NCBI GenBank assembly: GCA_021234155.1
Contig: JAJEKV010000079.1
Location: forward strand, 3,690,261-3,754,260
Reading direction: 5' to 3'
Length of the DNA: 64,000 nt
From: Isoetes taiwanensis
Lineage: Eukaryota; Streptophyta; Lycopodiopsida; Isoetales; Isoetaceae
Positions 32,657 to 43,570 of this stretch are shown one piece after another. Each line of letters opens with the position of its first letter. Positions within the stretch are counted from its first letter, which is position 1. Under the pieces are notes generated by a model that made no database searches, was not told the DNA's origin, and was given only the letters and a program-made list of their open reading frames with translations. Both the position numbers and the translations under genes were made by a program.

Positions 32657-33955
32657 TAAAATGAGATAGACAATTAGGATCATTGGGTGACAGAAATATT
32701 CCAAATTCAAGAGGTGTAGAGATGGAATTGCAATTGAGCAGACAAAGCCTATGAAGAAGGTCAGTGAGTTATTTTTCTTGGTGAAGGTGCAAAGTTCCCA
32801 TGGCTTGGTTATAGAGGATTTGGAGGCCAAGAAAATGATGAATTGGTCCTAAATCGCGCATTCTAAAATGCAGGTGCAGTTGATGTTTCAGATCATTTAG
32901 ATCAGACTTTTTTGCAGCAATAATGACAAGGTCATCAACATAGCATAGGATATAGATAGAATCTGGAACAAGTCTAAAATATAGACTAGGATCTGCAGCA
33001 CTAACTTGAAAGTTTAAGCTTAAAAGAGTATGATTTAGCTTGAAATACCATGTTCTTGGAGCTTGTCTCAGACAGTACAATGCCTTGTGAAGTTTGCAGA
33101 CTAATCCTTCTCCTTATACAAACCCTTCAGGTTGTTCTACGTAAACTTCTTCCTATAATTCTCCATGTAGAAAAGCATTAGTAACATCAAGTTGGTGAAT
33201 ATGATAGTGTCGAAGACAAGCAGAGTTCGAATGGTAGTCATTCTTATCACTGGAGCAAATGTTCTGTCAAAATCCACACCAGGGATTTGAGTGAAACCTT
33301 TAGCCACTAGGCGAGCTTTATCTAGACCCTACAACAGCCCTGTCTGTAGGTCTAGCAGTCAATGACCAAGTTCCTGCTTGAGCAATTGAGCTCAATTCTT
33401 CATGCATAGCTTTTAGCCATTGTTCAGACTGTGAACTCTTAATTGCTTCCTCAAAGTTTTGAGGTTCAGAGATGAAGTCTTCTGTTGCAAAGACATAATC
33501 TTGAAGCCAAGATGGTGCTTTCCTTGTACGTACAGGACGTGAAGGAATCATGGAATGATGCATATGTGCCTCAATAGGCTCAATTTCAGTGGGCAAATCC
33601 ACATCAAGACTATCTGGTTGGTCAGACATATCAGCAGGCAGATCTTTATCAGATGGGATTGGTAAGACAGATGTAGATGAAGCAGATGGAGTTGGCAAGA
33701 CAGATGGCATACTAACATCATGTTCTTCTGGCATAATGATGAAAGTCGACATATCATGTGTGACTCTTGGAAAACAACTTTCAAATTCATTAAACTGTGC
33801 ATGACAACTCACCACAAGTTTGTTTATGTCAAGGTCGAGAAATCGATAAGCCCCAAAAACATGCAGTGTTTTGCTTGTACCTCCATCTTCCCATTTGATA
33901 ATGGTAACTTAACAAATGCCCTGCATCCAAAAACTTTAGCATGTGCAAGTGATGC
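32657..33955 (-). pseudogene. Copia element 2, RT and integrase C-terminal region
   Basis: Frames 33080-32769 and 33815-33318 match element 1. This copy keeps YVDDLVIIAAKKSDL, with the residues deleted in element 1. Small deletions near 33230 and 33850 break the frame. The copy is cut at 33955 by the TIR transposon. Confidence 0.85.
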
Positions 33956-34289
33956 AACCATCATTCAATTAAATTGGGATTATGTCAACTCCAAAATTAC
34001 GTGAACCTGCAGTAATTTTCTAGTTTCCTAAGGGGCTTTTGTTTTTTTTTTTTAGCTTTTTTTTTGGACTTGATAAATCACATAAATTGCAATTCCCATG
34101 TGTCTTTTAGATGCGACTTGAAATATGCAAAACAAAAGGGCAAGTTCTTTAAATTATCCTGGAACATTAAGACGAAAATAATGTATAATCTGATAACATA
34201 TTACATTATTTTCCAGGCAAGAACAACCCCAAAATTATGGATACATGAAACGAATATCATTAAAAACAATCATATATTCCAATAAAATA

Positions 34290-34582
34290 TTAAGGGACCA
34301 ATCCATGTTTTTTCACATAAATAGCAAGGTGTGGTTCCATGTTAGCTATTCTGTCTAGTTCTGGATGTGATTCTAACACTTCACGTACTGTCATCCCCAT
34401 AGCCAGATTATTCATAATAGGTATAAACTAGACCAGAAAATTATCTGTCACAATTTTTGTGGATCATAAGATGGTGATTTAGGGCCTGAGTTTGATTGTC
34501 GAAGCCAAGTTCGTCCATCATGTTATTCAAGTGTTTGATGAAGATAGCCTTGCTTGCGGTATCCTTCGGATTATAGAACTGC
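34290..34582 (-). pseudogene. Exon-like coding remnant inside the TIR transposon
   Basis: On the minus strand, after an acceptor-like TGTTGTTATGCAG, an open frame begins FYNPKDTASKAIFIKHLNNM and goes on with MDELGFDNQTQALNHHLMIH. A one-base shift then leads to a frame with ATG at 34415 and stop at 34290: MNNLAMGMTVREVLESHPEL, then DRIANMEPHLAIYVKKHGLV. The composition looks like real protein. I do not recognise the family. It may be a captured host exon or the element's own gene. Confidence 0.4.
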
Positions 34583-35410
34583 ATAACAACAGATAATATA
34601 TTAACAGAAATAAGAATGATGATTAAAAACAATAATCCCTAAAATAATTGCCACTGATTAACTTCCTTGAATAATGCCTCATATTTGTACATATGTCAAT
34701 GGTATACATGGATTCAAAATCATTTTTTGTGAAGGTGTGTAGCTATATAAGAGTAAGAAATAAAATAAAATGGTCATTATGTTGTATATAAAAGCCAAAT
34801 AAAAGTAACAAGAAGTTTTAAAGGTGTTTCAGTAGGATTAAATATATAGCCCTTTTGAACCTACAAATGTAAAGGATTGTAAAAAATTGGTATATAAAGC
34901 CACATCAAACGTGATTTAACTGGTATATAAAACCACAACAATGCACGCCAAGCGTGATTTGAAATCTAATCTTAATGTACCCATGAAAATAAATTACTTA
35001 CTATTGAACAACATATTTAAGTTAGACAAGATATTTAAAACACAAATTCAAGGATTCTAAACATAATAAAGCTAGACAAAGGGATGAAATAGACTAAGAA
35101 TGAGTAGCTAAATGAGCACGTGGCCAATCAAATGCAAGGATGCACTAGTTTGTAAATCACGCTTAGCATGTTTCTCTTTCTCTGCCTTTGACTTTTTGGG
35201 TGCAAATCAGGCTAAGTCCCTCCTATGCAATGCAACCCAACCCACTGATTCTAGATCATGCTTAGGGTCTTTTAGATTATCCTTCACTAATATTTTTAAT
35301 ATTTTTGAATGCAAAACAAGCTAGCACCCTCCTATGCAACCCAACCCATTGGCTCAGAGAGAACACTAAAAGACCATATCTAAAGCTATTAAAAAGTGTT
35401 ACCATTAAAA

Positions 35411-35512
35411 AAACTTGATACCATTAGGCAGGGACTTAGGCAGGGACAGATTTTTATCTCTAAACTTGATACCATTAGGCAGGGACTTAGGCAGGGACGG
35501 ATTTTCATCTCT
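35411..35512. repeat. 51-bp tandem duplication and local fold-back
   Basis: AAACTTGATACCATTAGGCAG starts at 35411 and 35462. GGACTTAGGCAGGGACGGAT in the second copy is the inverse of ATCCGTCCCTGCCTAAGTCC at 35592-35611, so the segment can fold back. Confidence 0.8.
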
Positions 35513-36195
35513 GCATCTCTGCATGTCGAATCCTTAGCGGCCTTCACAATGGAAGATGCGGCATGCAGCATCTGCCAGATCCGGATAAAAAATCCGTCCC
35601 TGCCTAAGTCCATCCCTTAGCATCTGGAAGAGCTCTGGAAAAATCCCTTAGCGAACCATTGTGAAATCCATCCCTTAGCGGCATGCGGCATCTGGAAGAG
35701 CTCTTCACAATGGAAGATGCGGCAAAAAGAGCTCTGGCGCACTCTGGCGCCTCACATCTGCTTTCTGAGGGATCTGAAAGTTTTCTGAGGCATTTTTTGC
35801 GCCCAAAGCAGGAGGATTTGCCTTGACCGCCATACAGTTCCCAAGCTCCCTTCACTTGATCTGCCATTTTTGTTCCCATATCCAAAACAGGTTTCAAAAT
35901 CCTTGACGTTTCATTGAAGCCCTCTGCAAGATTGACAGAGCCCTTTTGATGGGTCGTATTTGTATCCCATTTCTGATAGCAACAGATATATCGCCATTGT
36001 TATCTGGAACATCCCCAAAACAAAAAATCTGTCTCCAGTCATCAGAGTTTGCAACATTCCTGGATGCATCTGCAAATACTAAGTTTCCTTACATCCATTA
36101 CAGGATACTAAGCTTATTCTTGGAAGTTTGGCCGTTGGAAGCAGATTACAGGAAACTAAGCTTATCGTTGCATTGCAGGTCGTTTGGTCTACGAA

Positions 36196-36514
36196 ATATG
36201 GTGAGCATGCATTTTCTCTTCTGCCTTCTACCTTCTGCCTTTTCGGCTCTTCTATGGCATCGGAGCCTGCATTCTGTCTTCTGTATTGGTGTCTGCATTC
36301 CTCAATATGGTGAGCCTGCATTCTGTCTTCTATCTTCTGCAATCTGCCTTTTTGTCTCTTCTATGGCATCTGGCATCAAGCCCAACAAGGGATCGAGCAA
36401 GAAACAACAAAGGATCGAGCAAGAAGTTGGAGCAGAAAGCACAAAAATGGGCGCATTTTGCGCTTGCATAGTTGGAGCAGAAAGCACAAAAATGGGCGCA
36501 TCTTGGGCTTGCAC
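36196..36514. repeat. Direct repeats inside the TIR transposon
   Basis: ATATGGTGAGC(A/C)TGCATT starts at 36196 and 36305 (109 bp apart) with CTTCTATGGCATC following in each. A 45-bp unit beginning AGTTGGAGCAGAAAGCAC occurs at 36425 and 36470. The long plus-strand frame over this region comes from the repeats and is not called a gene. Confidence 0.75.
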
Positions 36515-36689
36515 TTTGAATCAGCTGAAAATATGAATCAAAGTCTTAATATGAATCAAAGTCTTCATAACGAATTCAACGAGCACATCTGCAGCATAGA
36601 AGGACGAAAGAAAAAGCCCTGGATTGAGGAAGAAATTGCAAGAGAAAGCACAAATAGAAATCACAGCCGAAGGTATGATGGAATTTGAA

Positions 36690-37538
36690 TTTGCTCAGAG
36701 TCTTTTATCTAATTTTTTATCTAATTTTTGAATATGCATCAAACCAGTATATACGAATCCAAAAAGCAAATTTGCAGCATGAAAATCTAAAAGCCAAAGT
36801 TAGGGATCAAGCACGAAGCTACAAAAGGAAGCATAAAAGGAGGTAAACAATGGAAGCAAGCTGGTCTTTTATTCAAAAAATGATTCAAAGAATGCATTCT
36901 AGTTGTGGAGTAGAAACTCAAAACTCAGCTTCACAGATGAGCCATCGGAGCATTGCAGTGTAATCCAATTCTTAGCTTTTTGTCATGCGAAGCGTGTTTC
37001 TGGTCTGTTTTTGGGTCTATTTTCGTGTTGATACATTTAGAAAAAAAAAAATTCTTGTTTTTTAGTTAAGCTTAACTTTTTGGATCATTTTCAAAGATGA
37101 TACATTTTACAAGAAAAAAAGTTTTTCAGTTAAACTAAGCTTTTCGGAATTATCTTTTTGGGTGAACCTTTTTTTTTTAACCTGGGCATATTTTTCGCAT
37201 TAGACTAAACTAAACATGAAATCGAGCTTATTAGTTCCCCTTTTTTAAGGCGAACTAGACATAGGCTAAGCTTGTTTTTTCTTTCTAATTTTGTTCCTTT
37301 TGCATATTTCTAGCTTCATGACAATAACTTTGCGCTATTATATAAATGCTATAATGAGTTTGGCAAGGTGGAATGCCTTCTAGTTTGGACCAAAAAGCCC
37401 AATGTTAGGAACTATATATAAATGTTGTTGGGATAATAGGTGGATTAACACTGTGATTCTATAAGACATATAATTTATAAATGAATCCCTTTCTTGTGAA
37501 CTTGAACTAGATATACTTTTTGCATTATGCTGCTTCGT

Positions 37539-37569
<31 letters not shown>

Positions 37570-37864
37570 TTCCATTTGCATGTTTCTAGCTTTGCATGTT
37601 TCTTGTATGCTCAACATTATATAACTCAATTGTTTGTTACTTTTTTTTTAAATTTACTTTTGAAATCAGAATGGAATTGCAATTGCAGTTTCTTCTTTTA
37701 AAAGGAAAAGCTTGAGCTCCTTATTGTGCTATATTGTGAAATATTGTGAAATATTGTCTATTCTCTAATTAATATGGCATTACGTTTTCATACTTTCGAC
37801 ACGAAATGTATGAATTTTAATATGTTATTAAAAACATGCAATATGAAATTTATCCCAAAATTAA
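36690..37864. other. AT-rich right part of the TIR transposon, no gene
   Basis: Poly(T) runs (about 37542-37568) and AT-rich sequence. The last 190 bp before the TIR match the subterminal region at 44375-44510 in reverse orientation. Confidence 0.5.
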
Positions 37865-37899
37865 GACATAATCCCAATTTATTTGAATGATGGTTATGC

Positions 37900-39902
37900 C
37901 TGCTTTCCTGACCAAACAACTTCAGGAATTTTGAACATGAGACTAGCACGTGGAACTCTGTTCATGAGATAGGCAGCTGTCATGATTGCCTCTCCCCAGA
38001 ACCGTGCTGGAACATTCATTGCAATAAGCCATGTTCTTGCCATTTAAATCAAGCTTCGATTCACTCTTTCTGCCCTGCCATTTTGTTCTGGAGTATGAGG
38101 AGCAGTGAATTGGTGTTTAATCAAATGTGTAACCAAAAAGGTCTCAAACATGTTTGAGCAGAACTCTCCACCATTGTCTGATCTGATAGCAATGATCTGA
38201 TTCCTTGAGGTCTTTTGAACTGAGTTTTTTGAACATTTGGAAATGCTCAAAACAGTGATTCTTTGTTTTCAGCAAATACACAAATACCTTGCATGAGAAA
38301 TCATCAAGAAAGACCAAGAAATACCTTGACCCAGCAGTAGTTGGTGGATTAACTGGTCCACACAGATCAGTGTGAACTAATTCGAGCTGCTTGGAAGCAT
38401 GAGAAATGGGCAATGGGAAGTGATTTCTGGTAATCTTTCCTTGCATGCATGCATTACAAGGTTTTCTTTCTTGTTTCTTGCCTTTTACAACTCCCAACTG
38501 CATCAAAAGATTAACCTTCTTGCATGCAATATGCCCCAACCTCTGATGCCAGATAGATGTATCTGTAGGTGGTTCTGCAACACGTTTGAGCTACTCCACC
38601 TGAACAGCTTGAATTTGATATAAATTGCCAACCCTAAATGCCGAGAACAGCTTCTTGTGAGTAGCATCCAAGATATCACACTTGTGAGTAAAGAACCGGA
38701 TCTCATATCCATCATCTGTAAGCTTACTCACTGACCGCAGATTTTTGTATAACCCAGGCACATACAATACTTCATGCACCAAGACTGAAGATGTACCAAG
38801 CATGATTTTGATTGTACCTGAGCCAACAGCAACTTGTACATGATGATCTCCCATTTTGATAGTGCGAGGATGTGCAAGCTTTTTATATTGAATAAAGAAT
38901 TCTTTCTGAGGAGTCATATGACTCGTGGCCCCTGAATCCATAGATCAAATAACCTCCGAGACCTCTTGGGCGTCCTCCATGGAAGCATAGAGAAATTCTT
39001 CTGCTATAAAGCTTTGTTCTTCATCCTTAGTCTCTTCAGTTTTGTCAGTGTGCCCTTCTTGAACAAAATTGGCCTTTTCTGTGGTTTTGGACTCGGATAC
39101 AGGTGCAGGAGCTCTGCAATCTTTTGCTAAATGCCCAAGAACTTGACATCTATAGCAAGTAATTTTTGATCTATCAAACTTACCCTTCTTTGCCGGAAGC
39201 TTGGATTTTTCGGATGAGCTCTGCTTACATTAAGGTTTCTCCAGGACGAGTTTTGAGCTGTTGCTGGCAAATCACTTCAGCTTTGAGGCGCTCCAGAGCC
39301 TTCTCAAAGGTATAACCCGACAATCTGCCCTCCATATTGATGATAATCCCTTCAAATGTCTGTGGTAGACTATTGAAGAGCATGTAGACTTTTTCATCTT
39401 CAGTAATATCCACCCCTATGGATTGCAATTCATCAAGCAAGTCTTTCATAAGACAAATGTGTTCCATGAAATCAGCTCCAGTTTGCAACTGAAGCTCATA
39501 CAACTGCTTCCGCAGTGCAAGCCGATTTCCAGCAAGATTTGATGCATATTGATTCACAAGAATGCACCAAATATCACATGCAGAGCTCGCTCCTTTGACG
39601 AGTCGAGCTGGTGTATCATCCAAACTGGAGCAGATAATTAAACGGGCCTTACGATCCTTCTCAGCAAGATCTTTGACCGAGGCATTCAGGGCAACCTCAA
39701 TAGTTCCTTCATCGGAAGCATCAAGATTTACAGACACATCCTCCCCTACAGCAGTTGGATTTTGAACCACATCCCAGAGCTCCTTATCCTCAAGGAGCAT
39801 CTGGATTCGCCACTTCCAGAGCTGGAAGTTACGGCTGGTAAACCTCGAAACCAGGCGCCATTCATAGGAGGTAAGATCTCCTCCGTTTGCAGCAGAGTCC
39901 AT
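37900..39902 (-). pseudogene. Copia element 2, gag to integrase (5' part)
   Basis: Gag starts at ATG 39902 (MDSAANGGDLTSYEWRLVSR) and is open to 39225. The knuckle CYRCQVLGHLAKDC lies near 39120-39160, protease MDSGATSHMTP at 38591-38941, GAG-pre-integrase and zinc-binding CNACMQGK at 38144-38539, and the integrase core SDNGGEFCSNMF at 38044-38250. Frames are interrupted between these. This copy keeps about 90 bp (38998-39090) lost from element 1. Confidence 0.88.
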
Positions 39903-40018
39903 CTGTTCAAAAAAAAGGTGACAGAATTTAAACAAGGAGTTTAAGAGGAATTAACCAGGCAAGAGTACGACTGACACAGATCTTTAAAAACGGAGTGGGC
40001 CCATAACCTGTTAGAATA

Positions 40019-40223
40019 TTAACAGATTATAACAAAAAAGGATCAAACCTTTTGAACAGAATAACAATGACAACAAGGATAACAATGATAGCAAAACAGA
40101 TGATATTGCTCAAGAACTGCAACCGTGTATTTGATTCATGTTCTCAACAGTTTAAATACATGAAATGTCATAAGTTTAGGCTGAACATAATAAGCATACT
40201 TAATTTTAGCAACTATTCCAACA
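40019..40223 (-). repeat. Copia LTR, right outer (5' LTR of element 2)
   Basis: 205 bp from TGTTAGAATATT to TATTCCAACA. It carries the 18-bp unit found in the middle LTR and has an internal deletion between AACAT and AATAAGC. The TGCAA target duplication follows at 40224. Confidence 0.9.
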
Positions 40224-40228
40224 TGCAA

Positions 40229-40489
40229 TCCAAGTCTCTCTACTAAACAAGCCTTAAATTTCAAGTGTTTGGTACCATTTTTTGGGTCCTAGCCATGCAG
40301 AGAGCGACTAAATTTCTTTAGACATTCTTAAGAAGGGAAAAAAATTTACCACTTCTAACAAATGCATTTGTTGAGATGAAATAATAAAAATTGTCGAAAA
40401 TAAAATGTTGTTTATTTTGGTCACAAGGAATGCACGAGGATCGAGATGCACGGGTCTTCATGCAAATTTAAGGAGGCTTCTTATTTATG
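40229..40489. other. No gene seen
   Basis: Short AT-rich flank of the copia locus. Nothing recognisable. Confidence 0.3.
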
Positions 40490-40735
40490 TTTATGGAAAC
40501 CTCCCACCTTTCCGTGGAAACCAATTGGAAACCTCCCCAGGTCATGTCCAGAAAGTTGGGGAGGTTTCCATGGAAAGGTGGGGAGGTTTCCATGGAAACC
40601 CCTGTTTTCTAATATGGAAACCTCCCCAGAATGTGGAAACCTCCCCAAGTCATACAGGAAAAGTTGAGGAGGTTACCTCCTCATGAAAAGTTGGGGAGGT
40701 TTCCGTGAAGAGTTGGGGAGGTTTCCACTGAAGTC
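40490..40735. repeat. Cluster of GGAAACCTCCCC / GGGGAGGTTTCC motifs
   Basis: About eight or nine copies of the 12-mer lie within 245 bp, in both orientations (for example near 40529, 40557, 40580, 40616, 40635, 40694 and 40715), some joined by ATGGAAAGG. The same motif occurs at 18060-18250. Alternating orientation allows many hairpins. The role is unknown. Confidence 0.75.
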
Positions 40736-41168
40736 CAACCCAAATCGGGCGTAGAAAAAACCATCTAAGCATTCGATATGTATTATTGCTTTGAGTGTGC
40801 ATTATTGCTTTGAGGCCCTCAGATGATGGCATCTTCTATGCAATATGCTGGCGCGGAAGATCCCGGCCTCCGGCGAGGGGTCAGCATGGGGTCAAGTTGA
40901 CCCTATTTAGTAGGGGTGCCCCTTACCTAACACCATGGGTTGAAGCAGTATTCAAACACACTCCAGCCTATACAATACAGCAGCACATGAATACAATACA
41001 GCAAAGCAAGCAAATTAACCAGATCGGTTTTTTCTTTAAAGCACGAACATGGCATATATACATTCATGGAATGACAAAGTACAGAGGTGGCTTGCTCGCC
41101 ATCACAATAACAGCACAAAAAAAGTGCATCACACGAAAGCAAGAGGACATAAGCATGAGCACATGAAG

Positions 41169-43570
41169 TCAGTTGCGCAGCTCTCCAGAGCGAGCCTGCC
41201 TTATGACAGTATCCAATTGTCGGATCTCTTGTGACAGCAGCGCTCTTGCAAGGCTCATGTGGGATCCAAGAGTATGAAGCTCAGATGTGGCCACTCCGAG
41301 GCACTCCCACGCAACACTGCCCAGGGGAGTGTCAATTGCTAAGTAGAACCTGCGGAGTTGGCGCCTGAGAATGCGCATTAAAGCTGCCATCTTATACATT
41401 TCCGTTCCAATCTGAGCCAGCTGCCTAACGAACTCCTCTACACAGAAAGTCTCCTTAAGCTCCGGTGGATAAGCCTGCGCATCTGGATGCGAGGCATCAA
41501 CGCTAAAGCTGACATTAGAGGTAATTTGAGATCTCATTTTGTCCCATTAAGGGATGCTTAAAAAGCCACATCAGCTTTTTAAACTGTCCAATAAGAGAAG
41601 AGCTCCAGTGTATTTTATTCCAGTATTATGTGGCAGCAGTAATTAATGCAGTTCTAACTAACTTTTGCAGTGTCATTTTTCTACTATAACTTTTGATCAA
41701 AAACTCCGATTCGAACACTATTTGTGGCAATGGATTCGTCTCCTCAAGATCTTTCTAATGACAACCCATTGTTATATCTTTTGGGATGTAAATATATAAG
41801 AAAAGAGCAAAAAACCATATTTTTTAAAGTTAACACATATGGCTTGTATTGAAATACATCATAACCATATATCACTTGAAAGATCTTTTCATTCTGCATC
41901 TAATGCAACAAACGCCGCAGCATTTTCATGAGTAGATCAAAAGTTATAGGGAAAAAACGACAGCAATGAAGTTGTTAATGCTGCATTAATTGCAGTTTGA
42001 TGTAGAGTACTCATTCTATTGGAGGATTCTTATGGGGACAAAAGGAGATCTCAAATTACCTCTAATGTGACAAAAGGATCTATGTGGAGCACAGGATGGC
42101 CTGCACCATCATGGGCATTCGCATCCACTTCTATTTATAACCTGCAACTAGAAAAGCAATACATAAAGAAAATTGTACAATCACACAACATCTAATAGGC
42201 CTAGCCAACGGCCATGATGTGATCTCCTGTATAGACTGGAATGTAATCGACATCGTGGTCGGGTATCATAAGCTCAGGGCTGAACATAGAGTCATACATG
42301 TCATGGAAATTCTCATCAGACTCATCGGTAAGGACCAAGTCACCCAGAACCTCCGTCTGCTAGCCCCGTTTCTCTCAACTGGCACATAGCCAGCTGGCAG
42401 ACCATATAGGATTGTTCGCATATCTGATGGCATGCAACGAGCAGGGTTCGGGAGGATCCTCCAGGCTGCACGGACTTTGTATTCATTGACGTGGGATGTG
42501 TTAGAGGGGATTATCCAGCTGCTGGATAGGGTGTATTTTTCGCTTCTAATCATTCTAGCCAAGGTGAAATTTAGACTCGGGGTGACGCGGCATCCCTCAT
42601 GATAGGAAATTAATGCGTTGCCTTATTGGGGAGGTTATGGTTATCAAGAACATACCGGCCCTTAGTATCTCTAGTATCCCATCGCAAGTAGAGGTCCTTA
42701 CCCTTTTCTAGCATGGAATCAATTACATTATGCAGATGACATGAATAATGCACCTTTTCGATATCCTCCATACAGTTGCCCACCATCCCTTCAAAGCAGT
42801 GGAGCCTGGTATTCTTAAGCACCTTACAGACCAGTTGAAATCTCTCTTGATAGTTTCATTGATTGCCTTAGGAGTTCTATAACGTGCTCTCAAAACACTC
42901 TGGACGTGTAAAAGGTCTGCAGAGGAGCCCCTCTCCAAGGCAATAACCCCTGCTATGCATCTTCTGTCACAAAAGGATGATAAGACTTCATAGAAACTAA
43001 GGGGCACGCCCTGGCCTGAAAGGCCTAATGTGATAGACATGTCAATTGCCCCACAACTCATGGAGGAATTGGGCATGGCAGGAGGCTCTTGGGTCTGTCC
43101 AGAGCTAGATGTGTTAGGCATAGCAGCAACAGGCCGGGATGGGATGCGTTTGTGCACTAGCAGATATGGCAGGCATCGCAGCAACAGCCGGGACGGGGGT
43201 AGGGGCTCTTGCACCCCTCCCCTTTCTTGCTGCCTTCCTCAAAGACATAATCAACAAGTAAGCACAAAAACAAGAGAGGAAGAAGGAGGCGCTCACCTGT
43301 TTGAAGAACCACGAAGCACAGCAAATGTGACACAAAGGCCTCCCCATCAGCTTCATGGCCATGCCGACACCTGCAAGGAACAAATTTAGAAGGGCCTTTG
43401 CTGCTCGCCATATGCCCAGGGCAGACGCGGGCTCTTATCCGCAGCTCCACCTTCGAAAGCAAAATGTACACCTTCTTCTCATAACCCAGATGCCAGCGTC
43501 AGTTTCATACGCATTCAGATACGAATACCTCAAGAAATCTTCGAAATCTAAAGTTATAAAAACTACGGTT
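41169..43570 (-). pseudogene. Replitron-like HUH-endonuclease element, copy B
   Basis: On the minus strand the Rep-like part begins near 43040. LERGSSADLLHVQSVL contains HVQ (42900-42908), which fits the HUQ metal-binding motif of CRESS-like Rep proteins. About 50 residues later, after a small deletion that breaks the frame, comes HCFEGMVGNCMED, where copy A has GYCMKD, so the nicking tyrosine and lysine are lost (42766-42777). Then come DLYLRWDTRDTKGRYVLDN, TLSSSWIIPSN and LPNPARCMPSDMRTILYGLP. After a 555-bp MITE the C-terminal block (41537-41169: FVRQLAQIGTEMYKMAALMR, SVAWECLG) completes the gene. It is disabled. Outer ends are inferred from where similarity to copy A stops. Confidence 0.6.
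41510..42070. mobile_element. 555-bp MITE inside Replitron copy B
   Basis: 33-bp inverted repeats (41513-41545, beginning CATTAGAGGTAATTTGAG, and 42035-42067) with one mismatch are flanked by TGA at 41510-41512 and 42068-42070. It has no coding capacity. A 3-bp duplication fits PIF/Harbinger-like or CACTA-like MITEs. TGA is not the commonest Tourist target, so the class is open. Confidence 0.75.

Larger units (their letters stand above)
25522..32662 (-). mobile_element. LINE block inserted in copia element 2
   Basis: TAAAAT at 25522-25527 and at 32657-32662 flanks the block and fits the uninterrupted copia sequence GGTAAAATGAGATAG, so this is a target duplication. The outer element is a minus-strand LINE. 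Its 3' tail (ATTTAATTTAA repeats, 25528-25553) and ORF2 C-terminus lie at 25606-25970, and its endonuclease domain lies at 31591-32655. The middle of that LINE is missing and replaced by 25971-31590, which includes a second LINE in the opposite orientation. Confidence 0.75.
33952..37899. mobile_element. 3.94-kb TIR transposon in copia element 2, 4-bp target duplication ATGC
   Basis: ATGC at 33952-33955 and 37896-37899 flanks an element of 3940 bp (33956-37895) with 31-bp terminal inverted repeats beginning AACCATCATTCAA and one mismatch. Removing it restores the copia sequence. The right end, read inward, matches 44344 onward through the TIR and about 160 bp beyond it. That locus holds a DUF7869-type transposase, so this looks like a non-autonomous relative. 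The interior is full of tandem and inverted repeats. Confidence 0.85.
20084..40228 (-). mobile_element. Compound Ty1/copia locus: LTR-internal-LTR-internal-LTR in one target duplication
   Basis: Three related LTRs (20089-20349, 24463-24741, 40019-40223) all read on the minus strand and separate two copia internal regions. The outer flanks are TGCAA at 20084-20088 and TGCAA at 40224-40228, a 5-bp target duplication around the whole. The middle LTR is shared. The second internal region is split by a LINE block (25528-32656) and a TIR transposon (33956-37895). The simplest history is one insertion, duplication by unequal recombination, and later nested insertions. Confidence 0.85.

Noticed and set aside
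35946-36536. 196-codon plus-strand frame in the TIR transposon
   Set aside because: It is built from the local direct repeats (LPSAF..., GAESTKMGA) and has low-complexity composition. There is no evidence of selection.
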